The position numbers were made by a program, and so were the translations under genes. A stretch of 64,000 nt of DNA from Corynebacterium breve (GTDB taxonomy: Bacteria; Actinomycetota; Actinomycetes; Mycobacteriales; Mycobacteriaceae). Shown here piece after piece: positions 58,235-64,000 of the stretch (within the stretch, counting starts at the first letter, position 1; each line of letters opens with the position of its first letter). The notes beneath the pieces were generated by a model. The model was not told the origin of the DNA. It made no database searches and was given only the letters and a program-made list of their open reading frames with translations. Location of the stretch: positions 248,001-312,000 of the forward strand of contig NZ_CP126969.1 of assembly GCF_030252165.1 (NCBI RefSeq), written 5' to 3'.

Positions 58235-59072
58235 AACAATGCAGCCGCGCCGAACCTTGAATAATCGGCTTGCCTTTGTCGTATTTGCCACTCTGGCAGT
58301 CCTCTGGGTGCTGTTCATCTTTGCTGCGGCGTCGTGGTATCCCGAGTCCAGCGTTCGCCCGACACCCGGGCAAAAGAACGAGCTGCCCAGCTTGGTGTTT
58401 CCGTTGGGAACAGACTGGCTTGGACGCGACATGATGGCACGCACATTCAAAGGCCTGAATCTTAGTCTGCGCGTTGCCGCGGTAACCGCCCTGCTGTCCG
58501 TCGCGGTATCCCTCGCCCTAGGCGTGATCGCAGCCAGCGGCCCACGGTGGGCAGATCGGCTAGTTCGCTGGTTTACAGATATGAACCTTGGCGTCCCCCA
58601 CATTGTGGCCTCGTTATTGATTTCATTTGCCGTTGGAGGCGGAGCGCTTGGAATTGTCCTCGGAGTCGGGCTGACGCAGTGGGCTCCACTCGCGCGACTG
58701 ATTCGTGCAGAAATCCTCAAGATCCGCGTCGAGCCCTACGTGCTCATGTCCCGAGCACAGGGGCGATCCACTGGGTGGATCGTCGGCAAGCATCTTCTCC
58801 CCGCAATCTGGGCGCATGTCATCGTGGGATTTGTCTATCTGGTTCCGCACTCGGTCTTGCACGAGTCGGGACTAACGTTCCTCGGTTTCGGGTTTGATCC
58901 GAATGTCCCGTCACTGGGTATCATCTTAAGTGAGGGGCTGCACTATCTGTCCAACGATCAATGGTGGGCGATTGCGGGACCGATCGCTTTGTTGCTCATC
59001 CTTGTCTTGCTCTTGGAAGCGTCGAGCCAACTACTGCGTGGCCTCATGGCGCCTAAAACGAGGCATCAGTAA
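58224..59072 (+). CDS. ABC importer permease, DppC/OppC type
   Basis: 282 residues from ATG 58224, after GGGGAGG, overlapping the previous gene by 11 nt; ATG 58239 is an alternative. It has LPSLVFPLGTDWLGRDMMARTFKGLNLSL, the FPLGTDxLGRD motif of DppC/NikC proteins, and the EAA-like LIRAEILKIRVEPYVLMSRAQG. Pairs with the DppB-type subunit. Confidence 0.92.
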   Translation: MQRRTMQPRRTLNNRLAFVVFATLAVLWVLFIFAAASWYPESSVRPTPGQKNELPSLVFPLGTDWLGRDMMARTFKGLNLSLRVAAVTALLSVAVSLALGVIAASGPRWADRLVRWFTDMNLGVPHIVASLLISFAVGGGALGIVLGVGLTQWAPLARLIRAEILKIRVEPYVLMSRAQGRSTGWIVGKHLLPAIWAHVIVGFVYLVPHSVLHESGLTFLGFGFDPNVPSLGIILSEGLHYLSNDQWWAIAGPIALLLILVLLLEASSQLLRGLMAPKTRHQ

Positions 59073-59082
59073 GGAGGATTGC

Positions 59083-59796
59083 GTGAAGGTATTGTCGGTT
59101 CGTGACCTTGAAGTGTCATTTCACCAGTACACGGGGTTTTTTGGGCGCAAGCATGTAACTGCACTACAAGGCGTTTCTCTTGATGTTGCGGCGGGGGAGA
59201 TCGTTGCTGTTGTCGGTGAGTCCGGAGGCGGCAAGTCCTTGCTCGCCGATGCCATCCTCGATCTCCTCCCGGTAAATACGCACATCCACGGTGAGATAGA
59301 AGTGGATCACAAGCTGATGCGCTCCGTCCCCCAAGGCGTTGGCCATTTTGATCCCACGATGACCATTGGCGATTTCATCGCGCTGGATCGAGTCGACCCA
59401 GCGCGCCGGCTCGCGCGTTTTGGACTTTCCGAGGAAGTCCTCAACCGTTACCCGTCCGAGCTCTCGGGCGGAATGCTGCGTCGAGCCACTCTAGCCACCA
59501 TCAATCCCAAGCTCACGCGCCTGCTCATCGCTGACGAACCCACCCCAGGCCTTGACCCAGAATCGGTGCAGCTGGTGCTCGACTTCTTCTGTGAGCTTCG
59601 CGACGAAGACTGCGGCGTCCTCTTCATTACCCACGACATGGTTGCAGCCAAAAAGGTCGCAGATCGGATCGCAGTGATGCGTGAAGGCCGCATCATCGAC
59701 ATCGTCGCGGGAGATCTCTCCGGACCACTACACGAATACTCCCGCGCCTTGTGGGACGCCCAGCCATCCAACCAATTCTGGGGAGCGTTGCCGTGA
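59083..59796 (+). CDS. ABC importer ATPase, DppD-like, short
   Basis: 237 residues from GTG 59083, behind AAGGAGG. Walker A GESGGGKS, signature LSGGMLRR, Walker B RLLIADEPT and the switch His in FITHDM. It is shorter than typical DppD (about 320) and lacks the Cys-rich C-terminal oligopeptide-transporter extension. The downstream ATPase begins within its last codons. Confidence 0.88.
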   Translation: MKVLSVRDLEVSFHQYTGFFGRKHVTALQGVSLDVAAGEIVAVVGESGGGKSLLADAILDLLPVNTHIHGEIEVDHKLMRSVPQGVGHFDPTMTIGDFIALDRVDPARRLARFGLSEEVLNRYPSELSGGMLRRATLATINPKLTRLLIADEPTPGLDPESVQLVLDFFCELRDEDCGVLFITHDMVAAKKVADRIAVMREGRIIDIVAGDLSGPLHEYSRALWDAQPSNQFWGALP

Positions 59797-60389
59797 GCCT
59801 TGTTGCCGAAAACCTCTCATTCTCCTATGCGGACAATGATCTAATCCGAAATGTCCACCTTGAGCTGCAGCGCGGCGAGATTATTGGGCTGCACGGTTTC
59901 AGTGGCTCAGGCAAGACAACGTTGGCTAAGCTGCTGGCCGGATACCTACGGCCCGACCAAGGACGCGTGCTTGTCGACGACCAGCCCCTCCCTCGCAACG
60001 CCTATCGTCCGGTGCAATTGGTCCAGCAACACCCAGAACGCGCGATCGACCCGCACTGGCGTCTTGCCCAGGTGGTGAAAAACATTGCTCCCGAGACGCT
60101 GCAACGGATGGGCGTACGTGAAGAATGGCTTCAGCGTTTTCCTCTCGAAGTCTCGGGTGGGCAGTTGCAACGCGTGAATATTTCGCGCGCCCTCGATCCG
60201 CGTACCGAGTACCTCGTGGCGGACGAAATCACAACGATGATGGACGGGCTTTTGCAGGCCGACATCTGGCGCGGCCTTGTCGACGAGGTAAGGGCGCGAA
60301 ATCTCGGGATGATGGTGATTTCTCACGACCATGATCTGTTGCGTCATGTGTGCGAGGCCGTTTTGCCGTTCGAGGAACTAGCGTCCTAG
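59793..60389 (+). CDS. ABC importer ATPase, DppF-like, short
   Basis: 198 residues from GTG 59793, overlapping the previous stop (GTGA), with GGGGAG before it. Walker A GFSGSGKT, signature VSGGQLQR, Walker B YLVADE, switch His in VISHDH. At 198 residues it is very short for an ABC subunit, lacking the extra C-terminal part of DppF, but all nucleotide motifs are intact. Convergent with the DUF1707 gene, overlapping by 12 nt. Confidence 0.88.
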   Translation: MSLVAENLSFSYADNDLIRNVHLELQRGEIIGLHGFSGSGKTTLAKLLAGYLRPDQGRVLVDDQPLPRNAYRPVQLVQQHPERAIDPHWRLAQVVKNIAPETLQRMGVREEWLQRFPLEVSGGQLQRVNISRALDPRTEYLVADEITTMMDGLLQADIWRGLVDEVRARNLGMMVISHDHDLLRHVCEAVLPFEELAS

Positions 60390-60884
60390 CTCTTTGCGCT
60401 TTTGGGCCGCAATACGTAAACGTTCTGTCCGCTCTTTCTTCTGAATTTCCGAGAGTTCGTCGAAAAGCTCCTCTTCGTCGTCATCGATGCCGAGGATTAA
60501 TCGAGCACCCAAGGCCACCGCAGCCGCGGCAGGGAAGACTAACCAGAAATGCGACCAGCTGAACACGAAAAGACCGAGGAAAAACAGGATGGTGGTGACG
60601 ATGCCAATGGCCGCGTCGATGGCCTTGAGCTTCTCACCTTTTTCCACCAAGCGATCTAGTTCCTGATCGGCTGCGAACGAGGAGCGAGTAGCAGGAACGT
60701 GAGCCTGAGGCAGATCGGCTTTTAACGCTTCCAGTTGGCTGCGGTGTGTTGCGACTACGGCTGCCTGAGTCCGTCGATCGAACTCGTTGACGTCGAGATA
60801 TCCGGAAGCGAAGTGTTCGCTGAGATCGTCTAGGACCTGACTACGCTCTGCGTCACCGACGCGGATATCTGGTGCATCTGTCAT
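60378..60884 (-). CDS. DUF1707 membrane protein
   Basis: 168 residues. N-terminal DUF1707 (IRVGDAERSQVLDDLSEHFASGYLDVNEFDRR), a linker, a hydrophobic hairpin (AIGIVTTILFFLGLFVFSW and HFWLVFPAAAAVALGARLILG), and a highly charged C-terminus. Family function unknown. A second DUF1707 gene lies at 22.2 kb. Divergent from secY. Confidence 0.8.
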   Translation of the reverse strand: MTDAPDIRVGDAERSQVLDDLSEHFASGYLDVNEFDRRTQAAVVATHRSQLEALKADLPQAHVPATRSSFAADQELDRLVEKGEKLKAIDAAIGIVTTILFFLGLFVFSWSHFWLVFPAAAAVALGARLILGIDDDEEELFDELSEIQKKERTERLRIAAQKRKELGR

Positions 60885-60967
60885 GGCGTGCTCCTTTGAC
60901 GTGGGGCCTACTTCTAAACTACAACGATTCGTAGAACGACGGCGTGTCTTCGAAAGCCCCCTCAGTA

Positions 60968-60996
60968 TTCAGGATATGGCGAACAGCTGGTAGGGT
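60968..60996 (+). promoter_or_regulatory. Candidate secY promoter
   Basis: TTCAGG (60968-60973), 17-bp spacer, TAGGGT (60991-60996); about 100 nt of leader precede secY. Confidence 0.45.
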
Positions 60997-61012
60997 GGTG
61001 GGGTCAATCCTG

Positions 61013-61082
61013 TTTGGTGCAACCCGTATTTTCGTACCAAACTACTGTCACGACCTTCTACCCCCAGCCAGATGGGTAGAAG
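61013..61082 (+). promoter_or_regulatory. Two hairpins in the secY leader
   Basis: Hairpin 1: TTTGGT/ACCAAA enclosing 61019-61035. Hairpin 2: perfect 9-bp stem CTTCTACCC (61055-61063), loop of 10, GGGTAGAAG (61074-61082), ending 2-3 nt before the AGGAGG ribosome site (61085-61090). There is no T-tract. It could control access of ribosomes to secY. Confidence 0.6.
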
Positions 61083-61094
61083 CCAGGAGGCTTT

Positions 61095-62414
61095 GTGTCC
61101 GCCATTCTTCAGGTTTTTAAGGATCCCGATCTACGGAAGAAGATTCTGATCACGATTGCGTTGATCGTTCTTTACCGCATCGGTGCGCAGATCCCGACCC
61201 CGGGCGTTGATTATGCTCAGATTGCTGGTCGTTTGCAGCAACTGACCGACGAGAGCTCGAGTGTGTTCTCCGTGATCAACCTGTTCTCGGGTGGCGCCTT
61301 GCTGCAGTTGTCGATCTTCGCCATCGGCATCATGCCGTACATCACGTCTTCCATTATCGTTCAGCTGCTCACTGTGGTGATTCCAAAGTTTGAGGAGTTG
61401 AAGAAGGAAGGCCAGTCAGGCCAGACCAAAATGACGCAATACACGCGCTACCTCACAGTGGCGCTAGCACTGCTGCAGTCTGCCGGCATCGTGGCATTGG
61501 CCGACCGTGAACAGCTCCTTGGCCAAGGCGTTCCAGTCTTGGTGGAGGATCGCAACATCTTCACCCTTGTGATGATGGTTCTGGTGATGACTTCCGGTGC
61601 CGTACTAGTCATGTGGCTTGGCGAGATCATCACCGAAAAGGGTGTGGGCAACGGCATGTCCCTGCTGATTTTCGCAGGTATCGCCACCCGTATCCCAACC
61701 GACGGCATGAACGTACTCCAGCAGTCCGGTGGACTTATTTTCGCGCTGGTTGTCGCGGCAGTCATCGTCCTCGTCGTAGGCATCATCTTCATTGAACAGG
61801 GCCAGCGTCGCATCCCGGTGCAATACGCTAAGCGCATGGTTGGTCGTCGCCAGTACGGTGGCTCCTCGACCTACCTTCCACTGAAGGTGAACCAGGCCGG
61901 TGTTATTCCGGTCATCTTCGCGTCGTCTTTGATGTACGTACCTGTGCTGATCACCCAGATCATCTACTCCAGCCAACCTACTCCTCCGGATAACTGGTGG
62001 ATGCGCAGCGTCATGAGCTGGCTGCAGACGCCGTCGTCCTGGCAGTACATCCTGACCTACTTCCTGCTGATTATCTTCTTCTCGTACTTCTATGTCTCGA
62101 TTCAGTACGATCCGACCGATCAAGCAGATAACATGAAGAAGTACGGTGGCTTCATTCCAGGCATCCGCCCGGGACGTCCTACCGCGCAGTACTTGGGCTA
62201 CGTCATGAACCGACTGCTGTTTGTCGGTGCTCTATACCTCGCACTCATCGCAGTGTTGCCAAACATTGCTTTGGACGCAGGCTTGGGCTCGCAGAGCACC
62301 ATGTCGGCGTTCGGCGGTACTGCAATTCTGATTATGGTTTCCGTGGCTCTGACTACGGTGAAGCAAATTGAATCCCAGCTCCTCCAATCCAACTACGAAG
62401 GACTCTTGAAATAA
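61095..62414 (+). CDS. secY: Preprotein translocase channel subunit SecY
   Basis: 439 residues, GTG start 4 nt after AGGAGG. Ten-span Sec[37 protein letters not shown] start, plug region [20 protein letters not shown], and the cytoplasmic loops with the ribosome-contact R/K pairs ([25 protein letters not shown]). Stop overlaps the adk ATG by one base (TAATG). Confidence 0.98.
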   Translation: MSAILQVFKDPDLRKKILITIALIVLYRIGAQIPTPGVDYAQIAGRLQQLTDESSSVFSVINLFSGGALLQLSIFAIGIMPYITSSIIVQLLTVVIPKFEELKKEGQSGQTKMTQYTRYLTVALALLQSAGIVALADREQLLGQGVPVLVEDRNIFTLVMMVLVMTSGAVLVMWLGEIITEKGVGNGMSLLIFAGIATRIPTDGMNVLQQSGGLIFALVVAAVIVLVVGIIFIEQGQRRIPVQYAKRMVGRRQYGGSSTYLPLKVNQAGVIPVIFASSLMYVPVLITQIIYSSQPTPPDNWWMRSVMSWLQTPSSWQYILTYFLLIIFFSYFYVSIQYDPTDQADNMKKYGGFIPGIRPGRPTAQYLGYVMNRLLFVGALYLALIAVLPNIALDAGLGSQSTMSAFGGTAILIMVSVALTTVKQIESQLLQSNYEGLLK

Positions 62415-62959
62415 TGCGACTCGTACTCCTCGGCCCTCCCGGCGCTGGCAAGGGCACCCAGGCAGCAATTCTCTCCGAAAAGCTCGGTGTTCCGCACATC
62501 TCCACCGGCGACCTTTTCCGCGCAAACATTGGCGAAGGTACCCCCCTCGGCGTAGAGGCAAAGAGCTACATCGACGCTGGCAAGCTGGTTCCAACTGACG
62601 TCACCGCACGCATGGTTGAGTCCCGCCTCGCCGAGGACGACGCAGCAAACGGCTTCCTTCTGGACGGCTTCCCACGTACCGTGGAGCAGGCAGACATCCT
62701 CACCGAGCTGCTAGAGAAGAAGGGCACCGCACTCGACGGAGTTCTGAACTTCAACATTGACGAGGATGTAGTGGTACAGCGCATGCTCGCTCGTGGCCGT
62801 GCTGACGACAACGAGGAAACCATCCGCACCCGTCTGCAGGTTTACCGCGACGAGACCAAGCCACTCATCGACCACTACGGCGACCAGATCATCTCGATCG
62901 ACGCTGAAGGTGAAGTTGAAGAGGTTAACCAGCGCGCGATGGACAAGCTGGGCAAGTAG
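62414..62959 (+). CDS. adk: Adenylate kinase
   Basis: 181 residues, the short form without the LID zinc insertion usual in firmicutes. P-loop [11 protein letters not shown], substrate sites [10 protein letters not shown] and [10 protein letters not shown]. Converts ATP and AMP to two ADP. Coupled to secY. Confidence 0.97.
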   Translation: MRLVLLGPPGAGKGTQAAILSEKLGVPHISTGDLFRANIGEGTPLGVEAKSYIDAGKLVPTDVTARMVESRLAEDDAANGFLLDGFPRTVEQADILTELLEKKGTALDGVLNFNIDEDVVVQRMLARGRADDNEETIRTRLQVYRDETKPLIDHYGDQIISIDAEGEVEEVNQRAMDKLGK

Positions 62960-62962
62960 CTC

Positions 62963-62974
62963 GCTTAACGACGA
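62963..62974 (+). repeat. Dispersed 12-mer copy between adk and its terminator
   Basis: GCTTAACGACGA, exact, followed by AAC, about 7 nt before the terminator stem. Confidence 0.9.
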
Positions 62975-62980
62975 ACACAA

Positions 62981-63013
62981 CGGCCGGTACACAATTGGTA
63001 CCGGCTTTTGTTG
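62981..63013 (+). terminator. Terminator between adk and map
   Basis: GGCCGGTAC, ACAATT, GGTACCGGC (to about 63006), followed by TTTTGTTGTT. map may rely on partial read-through or a promoter not identified here. Confidence 0.85.
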
Positions 63014-63046
63014 TTCACAAAGCTCTTCAAAGGGAAAGGGAAACCC

Positions 63047-63853
63047 GTGGTGTTTCGTAAGCGCAACAAGGTGATCGCTGCCAAGACTCCTAGCGAGCTC
63101 GACGCGATGGAAAAAGCAGGCCGTGTCGTCGGCATTGCCCTGCAGGAGGTCCGCGCCGCAGCCAAGCCCGGCGCCACGACCGCAGACTTAGACAAGGTAG
63201 CTGAAGATGTCATTCGCTCATTTGGCGCGATTCCGACATTCTTGGGATACAACGGTTTCACAGGCTCGATCTGTGCCTCGGTAAACGACACCGTTGTACA
63301 CGGCATTCCTTCCGACGAGATTGTCCTGCGAGATGGCGACCTTGTCTCGATCGACTGTGGTGCAACTCTCGACGGCTGGGTCGGCGACTCCGCCTGGAGC
63401 TTCGGGGTAGGAGACCTTGCCGATGACGTGGACAAGCTCAACCGTGCAACCGAGCAGGTCTTGCTGGACGGCCTGCAGGCAATGGTTCCAGGAAATCGCT
63501 TGACCGACGTTTCCCATGCCCTCGAAGTGGCCACCCGAAAGGCCGAGCGTGACTTTGGCGTGCAGCTGGGCATCCTCGACGGTTATGGCGGACATGGCAT
63601 CGGACGCACAATGCACGAAGACCCCTACCTTGCGAATGAGGGCAAAGGTGGGCGTGGACCGCTCATCCAAGAGGGCTCCTGCTTGGCCATCGAGCCGATG
63701 TTGATCCTCGGTGGGGAAGTGGACTCGGTAGTGCTTGACGACGACTGGACCGTGAAGACGCTCGACGGATCGCCAGCGGCACACTGGGAACACACGGTGG
63801 CAGCAACTTCACAGGGCCCCCGTATCCTTACCCCCAGGGAACCTCAAGGTTAA
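63047..63853 (+). CDS. map: Methionine aminopeptidase, type I
   Basis: 268 residues from GTG 63047 (GTG 63050 is equally possible; site AAAGGGAAAGGG); a TTG at 63008 lies in the terminator and is rejected. Metal ligands are seen in [29 protein letters not shown] and the EPML and EHTV segments. It removes the initiator Met. Carries an exact 12-mer near its end (63733). Confidence 0.95.
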   Translation: MVFRKRNKVIAAKTPSELDAMEKAGRVVGIALQEVRAAAKPGATTADLDKVAEDVIRSFGAIPTFLGYNGFTGSICASVNDTVVHGIPSDEIVLRDGDLVSIDCGATLDGWVGDSAWSFGVGDLADDVDKLNRATEQVLLDGLQAMVPGNRLTDVSHALEVATRKAERDFGVQLGILDGYGGHGIGRTMHEDPYLANEGKGGRGPLIQEGSCLAIEPMLILGGEVDSVVLDDDWTVKTLDGSPAAHWEHTVAATSQGPRILTPREPQG

Positions 63854-63886
63854 TGAGGCAACCGTTTCCGGCCTATACTAAATCTT

Positions 63887-64000
63887 ATGAATAGCTTTTC
63901 TCGTCGTTTCAGTGCCATTGTCCTTGCCCTGCTGACCTCAATTGGGCTGGTCGTCAGTCCGGCGCAAGCTTCTGCACAGGATCTCTCCAGCGCCATTCCG
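63887..64000 (+). CDS. Secreted protein, 3' end beyond window
   Basis: Only 38 codons are visible. ATG 63887 is 7 nt after TATACT (63874-63879), a leaderless-type promoter. MNSFSRRFSAIVLALLTSIG begins a Sec signal peptide with likely cleavage after AQA-S. Corynebacterial genomes often have a cell-wall enzyme here, but the product cannot be named. Confidence 0.7.
   Translation, partial: MNSFSRRFSAIVLALLTSIGLVVSPAQASAQDLSSAIP

Noticed and set aside
30823..58791. TCGTCGGCAAGC copies (30823, 45670, 46378, 58780) as members of the 12-mer family
   Set aside because: They carry G at the W position and most lie in coding DNA where the codons explain them; they were left out of the exact count.
2774..63744. 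CRISPR array or clustered direct repeats
   Set aside because: The only recurrent word is dispersed at irregular kilobase distances in both orientations, with no repeat-spacer periodicity.

Overview
The window is a chromosomal stretch of a Corynebacterium (Actinobacteria, Mycobacteriales). The reasons are the gene order secE-nusG-rplK-rplA ... rplJ-rplL ... rpoB-rpoC ... rpsL-rpsG-fusA-tuf ... S10 operon ... L14-L24-L5 ... S8-L6-L18-S5-L30-L15 ... secY-adk-map, the long acidic N-terminus of NusG, a DUF3068 (PorA-family) envelope protein next to rplL, a sucrose EIIBCA with a GH32 hydrolase, a Nudix-type NAD regulator beside nadA, and several promoters lying 6-9 nt before an ATG (leaderless mRNAs). 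The species cannot be fixed from the sequence alone. Almost all of the window is transcription and translation machinery on the + strand, interrupted by small accessory blocks.

Layout: 1-1.8 kb, 3' part of an Hsp70-like membrane protein; 1.9-2.25 kb, tRNA-Thr, tRNA-Met and tRNA-Trp; 2.3-5.4 kb, secE, a broken duplicate of the nusG 5' end, nusG, rplK, rplA; 5.5-7.4 kb, a serine hydrolase, an RDD membrane protein and an ArsR-like regulator; 7.5-11.3 kb, a tight four-gene set made of an FAD oxidoreductase, a small membrane protein and two tandem HTTM-like membrane proteins; 11.3-12.6 kb, rplJ-rplL behind an attenuator-bearing leader; 12.7-14.0 kb, a DUF3068 protein and a carboxymuconolactone-decarboxylase-like protein; 14.1-22.1 kb, rpoB and rpoC; 22.1-27.9 kb, a DUF1707 protein (minus strand), then rpsL, rpsG, fusA, a highly structured spacer and tuf; 28-31.5 kb, an unknown protein and a six-gene minus-strand Asp23/Gls24 envelope-stress cluster, one gene of which is frameshifted; 31.6-37.3 kb, the S10 operon; 37.4-48.2 kb, sucrose genes (fructokinase, GH32 hydrolase, PTS EIIBCA), nadA with its Nudix-type regulator, and two coupled membrane GTPases; 48.3-49.6 kb, rplN-rplX-rplE; 49.8-52.5 kb, a DUF2786 protein, an FdhD homologue lacking its cysteine loop, and an M20 amidohydrolase; 52.8-55.5 kb, rpsH-rplF-rplR-rpsE-rpmD-rplO; 55.6-60.4 kb, a five-gene oligopeptide/nickel-type ABC importer; 60.4-64 kb, a DUF1707 protein, secY, adk, map and the start of a secreted protein.

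The strongest unexplained signal is not a gene. A 12-mer, GCTTNWCGACGA (reverse complement TCGTCGWNAAGC), occurs 28 times exactly by my hand count, where about 0.06 would be expected from base composition over both strands. Ten copies are in non-coding DNA. Five of these lie in operon-end spacers, four of them just before a terminator hairpin, and four copies (three exact, one 11/12) form two inverted pairs that make hairpins between nusG/rplK and rpoB/rpoC. Placement and density resemble DNA uptake sequences or another genome-wide recognition word; the function is unknown. Other notable points are the tandem duplication of the nusG leader and 5' end, a shared promoter block in front of the S10 and L14 operons, two hairpins before secY, the fusA-tuf structured region, and the FAD/HTTM gene set.
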